Source of the DNA: Verrucomicrobiota bacterium
GTDB taxonomy: Bacteria > Verrucomicrobiota > Verrucomicrobiia > Opitutales > Opitutaceae
Assembly (NCBI GenBank): GCA_023447015.1
Contig: JAEXPG010000083.1
Coordinates: forward strand, 1-5,213
Length of the DNA stretch: 5,213 nucleotides
Reading direction: 5' to 3'
Shown: piece after piece, positions 1 to 5,213 of the stretch
How the letters are laid out: each line of letters starts with the position of its first letter
Numbering within the stretch: the first letter of the stretch is position 1
Translations under genes and position numbers: made by a program
Notes under the pieces: generated by a model
Database searches by the model: none
Seen by the model: only the letters and a program-made list of their open reading frames with translations
What the model was told of the DNA's origin: nothing

Positions 1-60
1 CGGGCGGGTGGGGGCGGCCCCTGGGGGGGCCCCCCCGGCCCCCCGCGACGCCCGGCGGGC
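1..60. other. G/C homopolymer-rich window edge, probably low-quality sequence
   Basis: This stretch is almost entirely G and C, with runs of up to seven identical bases (a G7 run directly followed by a C7 run, and a C6 run nearby). Minus-strand translation of the baseplate gene here gives only Pro, Gly, Arg, Ala, Val and His, unlike the mixed composition of the preceding 700 residues. The sudden change where the window ends suggests indels or miscalls at a contig end rather than a real protein segment. A genuine Gly/Pro-rich linker cannot be excluded. Confidence 0.5.
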
Positions 61-2173
61 GCCCCCCGGCCCAGAGGAAGCGGCGCGGCCCGTCTTCCTG
101 CGCCTCGAGCACGCGCACATCCTCGCCCTTGAGCCCGATCGGCTTGAACGTGTGCGGCAACCCGTTCTCGGCCGAGAGCCAGACGCCTTCGTTCACCCGG
201 GCGGCGACGGCCACGCTGCTCTTGCCGCGGAAATCGGTGGAGACGGCGACGGCGAAGAAACCGCGGTCCTGTTTCTGCGGGTCGACTACGATCTGCACCG
301 GCACGGAGCCGGGGGCGACCGCGAGCTCGAACAACCCGCCCTCGGTGGCCATCAGCAGCGAGGGCACGCCGGCGCGGATGATCCACGCCAGATCGTCGAT
401 CGCCTGGCCCATCTGGGCGGCGGAGCGCCAGGACTCGCCGCAGTCTTCGGAAAGCCAGATCCGGCCGCCTGGTTTGTCTCCGGAAAGCTGCGTCGCGAGG
501 GCGAGCCGCCCGGGCAGCGCGGGATGGGGGCGGATGGCGCGGACCTTCTCCCCGGGAAACACCCCCGACACTTCCCAGCCTTCGGCATCGTCGACCGAAC
601 GGAACAGTTTCTCGCCCGTGGCCGCATACCAAGTCTGCGGCTGGGAGTCGTCGGCGGCGAGGGCGCTGACGTTCTGGCCGGGGACTTCGTCGACGTGGAG
701 GCGGACCTTGTCGACGAACTTCACGCCCGGCTCGGACAGAATGATGTCGTACACATGGAAGGCGCGCAGGCTTTGGCCGAAGCGCCAGCCGGCGGAACCG
801 GCGGCGGGCAGCGGATTGATCGACTGGTGGAGGCGCGCGAGCACCCGGGCGCGGACCTCGTCGGGTTTCTGTTCGCGATGGCAGACGATGCCGGCCTGCA
901 CGCGCACGGTCTTGTACCGCACCCAGTTCACAAGGCAGACCGTGCCGAGGGGGCTGCGCTCGTCGATGATCGCGAGCAGCCGGGTGCGCACGTCCTGGGT
1001 GGTGCGTCCGGCGAGCTCGGCGGCGGAGACCTTCCAGCCGTTGGCCTCGAGGCGGGGGAAGGAGGGCACGAGCAGCAGCTCGACGGTGCCCGGCGTGGCG
1101 TGCTTCCAGAGCGTGGCCCGGGTGAAGGCCTTGGCCCGGGCCACGGCGCCGGAGTAGTGCAACGCGATCGCCTCGAAGTCGCGCGCGGTGACGGCGCGCT
1201 GCTGGGTGTGCAGCTCGAGCGGTCCGCGCACGAGGGCGTTGGCGACCTTCTCCATCGCGCTGCCGCCGGTGGCGGCCTCGGGGTTGGTCACGCCGACGCC
1301 GGAGATCTGGTCGCGCAGGACGGTGAGCAGGCCGGGCCCGACATCGCCGTCCAAGCCGCCGCCGCACAGGTACCAGAGGCGGATCTCGCGGCCCGCCGGA
1401 GGGATTTCGGCGAGCGCCCGAGGCTGGCGTTCCTGGTTCCCCGCCTCGTCGCGTCCGAAGAGGGCCGGGGCGAACGTGATCGTGCCGAGGGCGCGATCGG
1501 CGATGAACAGGTGCCGGTCGGTGCCGGCCTCGGCGAAGGTCTCCACCTCGCGCCAGATGCGGAAAGTCTTGTCCCCGAACTTCAGCGCCGGGGCGCGATC
1601 GTCGATCTCGCCGGGGAGGGCCTCGACGCCCACCACGAGGTCGCTCCCGTCGCCGCACGGGGCGATCACCGGCGCGCGTTTGGCGGTGACGCTCAGGCCC
1701 GGCAGTCCGGTGGCCTTGCCGGCGAGCTCGGCGACGATCCACTCGGCGTGGCAGGACGGCACGGATACCGAGGTCTCGCCGGCGGCGATGCAGGCGTGGC
1801 GGAGCGTGGTGAAGACCGGCGGCTCGCGCCCGCCCGGCGCACGCGCGAGGGTGACCCGGGTGCCGCGGGGGATCTCGACCGGGTTCGGGCGTGCCGCGGG
1901 GATGCTGAACTGGAGGTTGGCGGAGGCCGCGGAGGGGGGCATCAGCTTCACACCGAGCAGCCGGAGGAACTCGACGTAGGCCTTCTCCGGCACGCGATTG
2001 AGCCGGAAGATCATCGTTTCCGTGAGGTGCGCGAACAGTTCCAGGAGAACGATGCCCGGGTCGCTGGGGCCGAGGTCGTTCCACTGCGGGCAGGTCTTTT
2101 TGATCCGGACCACGCACTCGTCCATCAGTTGCTGGAACGTGCGGTCGTCGAGGTTGGGCGTCGGCAGGGGCAT
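1..2173 (-). CDS. Baseplate J / gp6-like protein with C-terminal beta-propeller-like region (Afp11-like), 3' partial
   Basis: Predicted large baseplate wedge protein. I translated it by hand: it starts at ATG 2173, 6 nt after the gp25-like stop, and is open for 724 codons to the left edge with no stop, so the C terminus is missing. The N terminus PLPTPNLDDRTFQQLMDE, then WNDLGPSDPGIVLLELF (31-47), HLTETMIFRLNRVPEKAY (49-66) and VEFLRLLGVKLMPP are hallmarks of the putative baseplate assembly protein family. AEIPPAGREIRLWYLCGGG (about 254-272) and the classic baseplate-J motif RAVTARDFEAIAL (326-338) follow, then VLV-type beta/alpha sequence to about residue 440. From about 500 a repeat region begins: LFRSVDD (523-529), IWLSEDCGESW (572-582, an Asp-box), GGLFEL (612-617) and VWLSAENG (664-671), suggesting a BNR-type beta-propeller. 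No good Shine-Dalgarno precedes the start. The last ~20 codons (Pro/Gly/Arg only) look unreliable. Confidence 0.92.
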   Translation of the reverse strand, partial: MPLPTPNLDDRTFQQLMDECVVRIKKTCPQWNDLGPSDPGIVLLELFAHLTETMIFRLNRVPEKAYVEFLRLLGVKLMPPSAASANLQFSIPAARPNPVEIPRGTRVTLARAPGGREPPVFTTLRHACIAAGETSVSVPSCHAEWIVAELAGKATGLPGLSVTAKRAPVIAPCGDGSDLVVGVEALPGEIDDRAPALKFGDKTFRIWREVETFAEAGTDRHLFIADRALGTITFAPALFGRDEAGNQERQPRALAEIPPAGREIRLWYLCGGGLDGDVGPGLLTVLRDQISGVGVTNPEAATGGSAMEKVANALVRGPLELHTQQRAVTARDFEAIALHYSGAVARAKAFTRATLWKHATPGTVELLLVPSFPRLEANGWKVSAAELAGRTTQDVRTRLLAIIDERSPLGTVCLVNWVRYKTVRVQAGIVCHREQKPDEVRARVLARLHQSINPLPAAGSAGWRFGQSLRAFHVYDIILSEPGVKFVDKVRLHVDEVPGQNVSALAADDSQPQTWYAATGEKLFRSVDDAEGWEVSGVFPGEKVRAIRPHPALPGRLALATQLSGDKPGGRIWLSEDCGESWRSAAQMGQAIDDLAWIIRAGVPSLLMATEGGLFELAVAPGSVPVQIVVDPQKQDRGFFAVAVSTDFRGKSSVAVAARVNEGVWLSAENGLPHTFKPIGLKGEDVRVLEAQEDGPRRFLWAGGRPPGVAGGRGGPPRGRPHPP

Positions 2174-2179
2174 GGGGAA

Positions 2180-2617
2180 TCAGTCGCCGGCGAGGTTGAG
2201 CGCGAAGACCGCGCGGCCGGTGCGTTGGGTGGACTTGATCTGGTACTCCAGAAGGATGGTCAGGCTTTCCGCCGCCTCGGGCGTGCGGGTGGCGTCGAGC
2301 CTGGTGATGCGGACCCGGGGCTCCCAACGTTCGATCGCCTGGCGCACGTAGTGGATCGCGAGGCCCGCGGTGGTGTCGTCGTTGGGCGCGAAGACGAGGT
2401 GGCGCAGGGAACAGCCGTAGGTCGGGCGCATGACGCGCTCGCCGGGGGTGGTGGAGAGCAGGAGCAGCAGCGCCTGGCGCACGGACGCCTCCTCGTCCGC
2501 CATCTGAACGCGGCCGGCCGGGCCGATCTGCAGGCCGGCGAAATCCTCCGGCACATCGAGGTCCGGGTGGAGAAACTGCCAGGCGACGAAGCGTTGGCGC
2601 GGGTTGCGGGAATCCAT
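2180..2617 (-). CDS. gp25-like baseplate wedge / sheath-initiator protein (GPW/gp25 family, Afp9-like)
   Basis: Predicted baseplate component at the junction of wedge and sheath; gp25-type proteins nucleate sheath polymerisation. The 145-residue length is typical of the family. The core is visible as SVRQALLLLLSTTPGERVM (45-63) followed by RPTYGCSLRHLVFAPND (64-80), the family's 'L-L-T-x-P-G-E-R-x-x-x-P-x-Y-G' signature. A helix then carries RQAIERWEPRVRITRLD (92-108), matching the conserved 'W-E-P-R-v' region, and the end is a beta-strand pair. The N terminus has a HPDLDVPEDFAGL segment. The ATG lies 2 nt after the PAAR-like stop with no convincing Shine-Dalgarno, so translation probably depends on re-initiation or coupling. 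The next gene starts after 6 nt. T6SS TssE is a relative, but the neighbouring baseplate-J protein points to an eCIS or phage-type baseplate. Confidence 0.93.
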   Translation of the reverse strand: MDSRNPRQRFVAWQFLHPDLDVPEDFAGLQIGPAGRVQMADEEASVRQALLLLLSTTPGERVMRPTYGCSLRHLVFAPNDDTTAGLAIHYVRQAIERWEPRVRITRLDATRTPEAAESLTILLEYQIKSTQRTGRAVFALNLAGD

Positions 2618-2619
2618 GG

Positions 2620-2961
2620 TCAACGAGTCTGCTCGACGAACGTCTGGCCGGCGTCGCGCACGATGTACTTCACCGTGCCCGGCGGCGTGCCGTCGGTCAG
2701 TCCGGTGACGGTGTCGAGGCTGATGCGGCGGCCGTCGATCCGGAGGAAATCCGAGTAGCCTTCCTGCACCGCGAGCGTGGCGGTGCAGGGCTTGATCGTC
2801 GGCCCGTAGTTCGGGCAACCGGCGATCGGCCGGCCCTCGGGGTCGTGGTCGACGAGCACGGGGACCCCCTCGATGGTGACGAGCGACTGGGCGGGCGCGA
2901 GGCCGACGACGCCGAGCTCGTGTTTGCAGACCAGTCTGGCCTTGGCGGTGAGCCAGCGCAT
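2620..2961 (-). CDS. PAAR-like spike-tip protein (Afp10-like)
   Basis: Small (113 residues) predicted tip that sharpens the spike and could plug or bridge to cargo. The sequence is MRWLTAKARLVCKHELG at the N terminus, then VTIEGVPVLVDHDPEGRPI (28-46), GCPNYGPTIKPCTATL (48-63), and DFLRIDGRRISLDTVTGLTDG (71-91, glycine-turn beta pattern). The VLVDHDPEG, GCPN and KPCT elements match small PAAR-like proteins I recall from eCIS clusters; it is not a classical PAAR-repeat protein of T6SS. Cys12, His14, Cys49 and Cys59 are candidate metal ligands (inference). The ATG sits 1 nt after the VgrG-like stop, and the TGA is 2 nt before the gp25-like start, consistent with co-assembly and coupled translation. 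A longer in-frame reading upstream to 3342 overlaps the spike gene in another frame and is not favoured. Confidence 0.85.
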   Translation of the reverse strand: MRWLTAKARLVCKHELGVVGLAPAQSLVTIEGVPVLVDHDPEGRPIAGCPNYGPTIKPCTATLAVQEGYSDFLRIDGRRISLDTVTGLTDGTPPGTVKYIVRDAGQTFVEQTR

Positions 2962-2962
2962 G

Positions 2963-4477
2963 TCAGCCCTTCTCAAAGTTGATGTGCGCGGCGCGCACGG
3001 TGATGGTTTTTCCCGGGGCCTCGATCTCGAGGTCGGCCTCGGAATGGAGGCGGACCCTGCCGGGGGTGAATTCGACATGGCTGCCGCTCGCGTCCTCAAG
3101 CCGGACGGTTCGGCCGTCGTCGTCGAAGCGCAGCTGTTGGCCGCCGGGCGTGCGCCAGAGGAAGCGCTGCACCTTGCCGCCGGCGACACAGGCCTCCGGC
3201 GGCCCGCCGGTCCCGTAGAGGCCGCCGAGCACGAGACCCCGGGCGGGGTCGCCCTGGGCGCAGAGCACCAGGACCTTGTCGCCGACATCCGGCAACACCG
3301 CGAAGCCCTTGCCGGCGCCGGCCCCGGGCAGCACGACGGCAAGCCAGTCGGTCTCGAGATCGCTGCAGGCGGGGAGGGAAACCTTCACCCGGCCGGCGCC
3401 GTCGGGATCGTCGACGGCGGTGACTTCGCCGAGCACGAGCTCGCTCGCTCCCGGGACGCGCGGCGGCGTCGGCGGACAGGTGGAGAACTCGGTGCTGAAG
3501 CCGGTGCTCGAATCGATCGTGTGTGTCACTTCGGTGAGCACATAGAGGCCGGCCGCCTCCGGAGCGACGCCGGCGAGGTCCACCCGGGTGCCCGGCTGGA
3601 GGCGGGCGTTCCCCTCGGCGATTCCGCGCAGCACCACCTCGCGGCCGATCCGCAGATCCAGCTCGGCCTGGGCGAGGGCCTCGGCGTGGTCGTCCGCCTC
3701 GGCGAAGCGGAGCGGCAGGGTGCGCTCGGCCTCGCCGCCGACCTGTGCCGGTGGCACCACTGCGGATACGGAGCGTCCGACCCGGGCGCGGGCGGCGCCG
3801 GCGCGGTGGGTCTCCGCCCGGCGCGGGTTCCAGGCCTCGGTGGTGACCGCGCGGCAGGCCGGCTCGCCGTTGATCTCGATGGAGGCGGAGTGGAGGTTGC
3901 GGCCCAGCTCCAGGGCCACCGGCTCCCCGAGGCCCTCGAGGGAGAAAAGGTGGAGGGTGCCGGAGCGCACCCCGAAGAAGAGACCGCAGCGGGCGGCCAT
4001 CTCGGCGAGGAACTCGAAGTCGGTCTGGCCGTGTTGGAGGAGATGGGCCCAGGTCGGGCCGGCGGCCGGTGCTTCGACGCCCAGGCCGAGCGGGCCCGCG
4101 AGTTCGGCGGCGATCTCTCGCAGGCCGACCTGCCGGTGGACGCGCAGCGGCTGGCGCTTGCGCAGGCGGTGGCAGGGATCGTAGGCGCGCACGCGCAGGC
4201 GGCGGCCCTGGGCGGGCTCGTAGACGAACTCGACGGCGGTGATCTCGCCGGAGAACAGCGCCGGCCGGTCGTCGGCGGTGCGCACGCACAACAGGGCGCC
4301 GGGCTGGAGCCGCGCGCGCACCGCGGCGGCCGGCTGGTTGAAGAACGTGAGCTCGCACTGGGCCGGCAGCGAGAGCTTCTGCACGACGCGGATTCCCCCG
4401 AGCGAGACCCGGGCGGCGGGCTCAAGCGCGGCGCCGGCGACCTCGACAGCGATGTCGGGCAGTGCCGGGTCGTTCAT
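2963..4477 (-). CDS. VgrG-like spike protein of a contractile injection system (Afp8-like)
   Basis: Central spike/hub protein, expected to trimerise beneath the inner tube and carry the tip protein. The 504 residues divide into three parts. The gp27/gpD-like hub (about 1-335) includes a typical QTDFEFLAEMAARCGLFFG segment (151-169) and LSLPAQCELTFFN (35-47). A gpV/gp5-type OB fold follows (about 345-425), with LVLGEVTAVDDPDGAGRVKV and PDVGDKVLVL (396-405). The C-terminal beta-spike (about 440-504) contains TPGGQQLRFDDDG, then alternating hydrophobic strands RVRLHSEADLEIEAPG and TITVRAAHINFEKG. There is no enzymatic extension after the spike, so this looks like a structural spike. The start is fixed by the GGAGG site and the ATGA overlap with the upstream stop. 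The same frame stays open upstream to 5194, but that part is antisense-type low-complexity sequence over the tube-cap gene. The PAAR-like gene follows after 1 nt, matching its role as the cap of this spike. Confidence 0.93.
   Translation of the reverse strand: MNDPALPDIAVEVAGAALEPAARVSLGGIRVVQKLSLPAQCELTFFNQPAAAVRARLQPGALLCVRTADDRPALFSGEITAVEFVYEPAQGRRLRVRAYDPCHRLRKRQPLRVHRQVGLREIAAELAGPLGLGVEAPAAGPTWAHLLQHGQTDFEFLAEMAARCGLFFGVRSGTLHLFSLEGLGEPVALELGRNLHSASIEINGEPACRAVTTEAWNPRRAETHRAGAARARVGRSVSAVVPPAQVGGEAERTLPLRFAEADDHAEALAQAELDLRIGREVVLRGIAEGNARLQPGTRVDLAGVAPEAAGLYVLTEVTHTIDSSTGFSTEFSTCPPTPPRVPGASELVLGEVTAVDDPDGAGRVKVSLPACSDLETDWLAVVLPGAGAGKGFAVLPDVGDKVLVLCAQGDPARGLVLGGLYGTGGPPEACVAGGKVQRFLWRTPGGQQLRFDDDGRTVRLEDASGSHVEFTPGRVRLHSEADLEIEAPGKTITVRAAHINFEKG
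2967..2972 (-). promoter_or_regulatory. Weak Shine-Dalgarno-like site for the PAAR-like gene
   Basis: Read on the minus strand, GAAGGG ends 5 nt before the ATG at 2961 and lies within the last codons of the VgrG-like gene. It is only a partial match to the anti-SD. With the near-zero gap to the upstream stop, it supports this ATG over upstream in-frame starts inside the VgrG-like gene. Confidence 0.45.
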
Positions 4478-5213
4478 GGCTGGTTCCTCCGTTCCAGCGG
4501 CGGAATGAGGACGACCCGGCCCGGGGGAAGATGGAGCGGATCCTCGATGTTGTTGAAGGCGGCGATCCAGCGCCACAACGCGGCATTGCCGTAGCTTCGC
4601 TGCGCCAGGGCGTCGAGGCGGAGCCCGGTGGGGGCGGTGGCGGTCTCCGCCGTCGGCCCCCCGACGACCTCGTGGGCGGCGAGGTCCTCGTGCGGGAGCT
4701 GGTCGGCCGGCGGCAGAGCGTCGGGCGGACGCGCCGCCGCCGCGACGGGGCCGGCGGCGGCCTCCGCCGGGGTGAGCGCGGTCGCGTCCTCGACGCGGAG
4801 AAACCGCATCCGCACCCAGGAGCGGCGAGGAATGCCCTCGGCGGTGAAGTCCTCGAAACGCTCGGAGATGGCGGCGACGACGCCGGGGATGTTCCAAGCC
4901 TTGCCCCACACGAACCGTGCGAGGGGGAGGCGGCCGGTGCCGTCCTCGGCGACGCTGTTCTCCGCGAGCTGCCAGAGCGGGGCGGTGAGGTCGCGCACGT
5001 CCTGCGCCTGCAGGCTTGAGCCGGCGAGCCCGATGTCGAAAAGCAGATCCATCTTCAGCTCGGTCGTGCCGCCGCCGGTGAAATGGAGCGGATCGTCGCG
5101 GAGTCCTCGCCGCGTGAGCAGGCCGCCCGCCGCTTGGCGGGGACGCACGCCGGCGAGACGCGAGATCTCCAGTGTCTCGGGATTCAGGAGGCAACCGAGG
5201 CGGGTCCCGGTGG
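4474..5213 (-). CDS. LysM-containing CIS tube-cap / hub adaptor protein (Afp7-like), 5' partial
   Basis: Probable adaptor joining the inner tube to the spike hub in an extracellular contractile injection system. The frame is open to the right window edge, so the true start lies beyond 5213; a GTG at 5148 is internal, because conserved-looking sequence precedes it. Visible in the 245-residue fragment: an N-terminal LLNPETLEI segment (8-16) resembling the 'NP' start of CIS tube-type domains; DLLFDIG (55-61); QDVRDLTAPLW (70-80); FVWGKAWNIPGVV (from 100); then FEDFTAEGIPRRSWVRMRF. This order matches the CIS_tube N-terminal domain as I know it. An Ala/Pro-rich linker (about 145-190) leads to a C-terminal LysM-like domain (about 192-240), with LDALAQRSYGNAALWRWIA and a terminal PPGRVVLIPP. 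In this family LysM is thought to serve as a structural adaptor rather than in cell-wall lysis. The TGA stop overlaps the VgrG-like start (ATGA). Family assignment is from recalled motifs, not a search. Confidence 0.88.
   Translation of the reverse strand, partial: TGTRLGCLLNPETLEISRLAGVRPRQAAGGLLTRRGLRDDPLHFTGGGTTELKMDLLFDIGLAGSSLQAQDVRDLTAPLWQLAENSVAEDGTGRLPLARFVWGKAWNIPGVVAAISERFEDFTAEGIPRRSWVRMRFLRVEDATALTPAEAAAGPVAAAARPPDALPPADQLPHEDLAAHEVVGGPTAETATAPTGLRLDALAQRSYGNAALWRWIAAFNNIEDPLHLPPGRVVLIPPLERRNQP
4486..4490 (-). promoter_or_regulatory. Shine-Dalgarno site for the VgrG-like gene
   Basis: Read on the minus strand, GGAGG lies 8 nt upstream of the ATG at 4477, inside the 3' end of the tube-cap gene. 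It is the strongest ribosome-binding site seen at any of the four starts in the window. It supports this ATG over the earlier in-frame start near 5194, which would run through the tube-cap gene in the wrong frame. Confidence 0.75.

Noticed and set aside
352..627. A 91-codon minus-strand frame
   Set aside because: It is out of frame within the continuous baseplate-J reading frame, which has domain-like sequence across the same bases.
8..2758. A 916-codon open frame on the plus strand
   Set aside because: It lies antisense to the baseplate-J, gp25-like and part of the tip genes, in the phase where reverse-complement codons align. GC-rich coding DNA rarely has TTA, CTA or TCA codons, so such shadows are long. 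Its product is low-complexity (Gly, Ala, Arg, Glu, His, Asp) with no recognisable domain.
3096..4358. A 420-codon minus-strand frame within the VgrG-like gene
   Set aside because: Arg/Pro/Ala-only composition, overlapped in full by the VgrG-like reading frame; a GC-bias shadow.
2873..4594. A 573-codon open frame on the plus strand
   Set aside because: Antisense and codon-aligned to the VgrG-like gene, with the same low-complexity composition. The minus strand has a clear family match across the same bases.
4474..5148. GTG at 5148 as the start of the tube-cap gene
   Set aside because: The frame continues open to 5211 and encodes an LLNPETLEI segment that resembles the start of this domain, so the true start is outside the window.
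4478..5194. N-terminal extension of the VgrG-like protein to an upstream start at 5194
   Set aside because: The extension is Arg/Pro/Ala-rich and lies out of frame over the tube-cap gene, which has good family motifs. The ATG at 4477 has a strong GGAGG and begins right where hub-like sequence begins.
1..5213. Type VI secretion or complete prophage identity
   Set aside because: VgrG, PAAR and gp25 types occur in T6SS too, but the LysM tube cap and baseplate-J protein fit eCIS/phage tails, and no Tss, head or lysis genes are visible. Flanks are needed to exclude a prophage.
1..5213. RNA genes, CRISPR arrays, insertion sequences, terminators or promoters
   Set aside because: Coding sequence is continuous with gaps of at most 6 nt. 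I saw no tRNA-like, direct-repeat array or hairpin-plus-T-run pattern on either strand.

Overview
The window is a compact, high-GC (around 70%) stretch of bacterial DNA. All convincing genes lie on the minus strand, so the module reads from the right edge (5213) to the left edge (1). It encodes the inner tube/spike/baseplate part of a contractile injection system. The best fit is an extracellular one (eCIS, of the Afp/PVC/MAC/Streptomyces-CIS type), rather than a complete phage or a type VI secretion system. No taxonomic marker is present. GC content and strong G/C bias at third codon positions fit a high-GC lineage such as Actinomycetota, Myxococcota/Proteobacteria or Opitutaceae-like Verrucomicrobiota, but I cannot choose between them.

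In transcription order there are five genes. (1) A LysM-bearing CIS tube-cap/hub adaptor (Afp7-like), cut at its 5' end by the right edge. (2) A complete 504-residue VgrG-like spike (gp27-like hub, OB fold and beta-spike; Afp8-like). (3) A 113-residue PAAR-like spike tip (Afp10-like). (4) A 145-residue gp25-like baseplate wedge/sheath-initiator protein (Afp9-like). (5) A large baseplate-J/gp6-like protein (Afp11-like), still open after 724 codons where the window ends. This last gene is easy to miss because it has no stop codon inside the window, yet it covers more than 40% of the sequence.

The genes are packed end to end: a 4-bp ATGA overlap, then gaps of 1, 2 and 6 nt. There is no intergenic space for promoters or terminators, so this is the interior of one operon, probably translated by coupling. 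Together the products would form the central spike (VgrG trimer capped by the PAAR-like tip), the adaptor between hub and inner tube, and the wedge on which the sheath nucleates. Sheath, tube and ATPase genes, and any cargo, would lie outside the window.

Points worth a second look: a beta-propeller-like C-terminal region with Asp-box motifs in the baseplate-J protein; a Cys/His set in the PAAR-like tip; the tip and gp25 genes in the opposite order to Afp; an Ala/Pro linker and unusual LysM start in the tube-cap protein; and a G/C homopolymer-rich patch at positions 1-60 that looks like degraded contig-end sequence. Very long plus-strand open frames (up to 916 codons) are antisense shadows caused by the GC bias.
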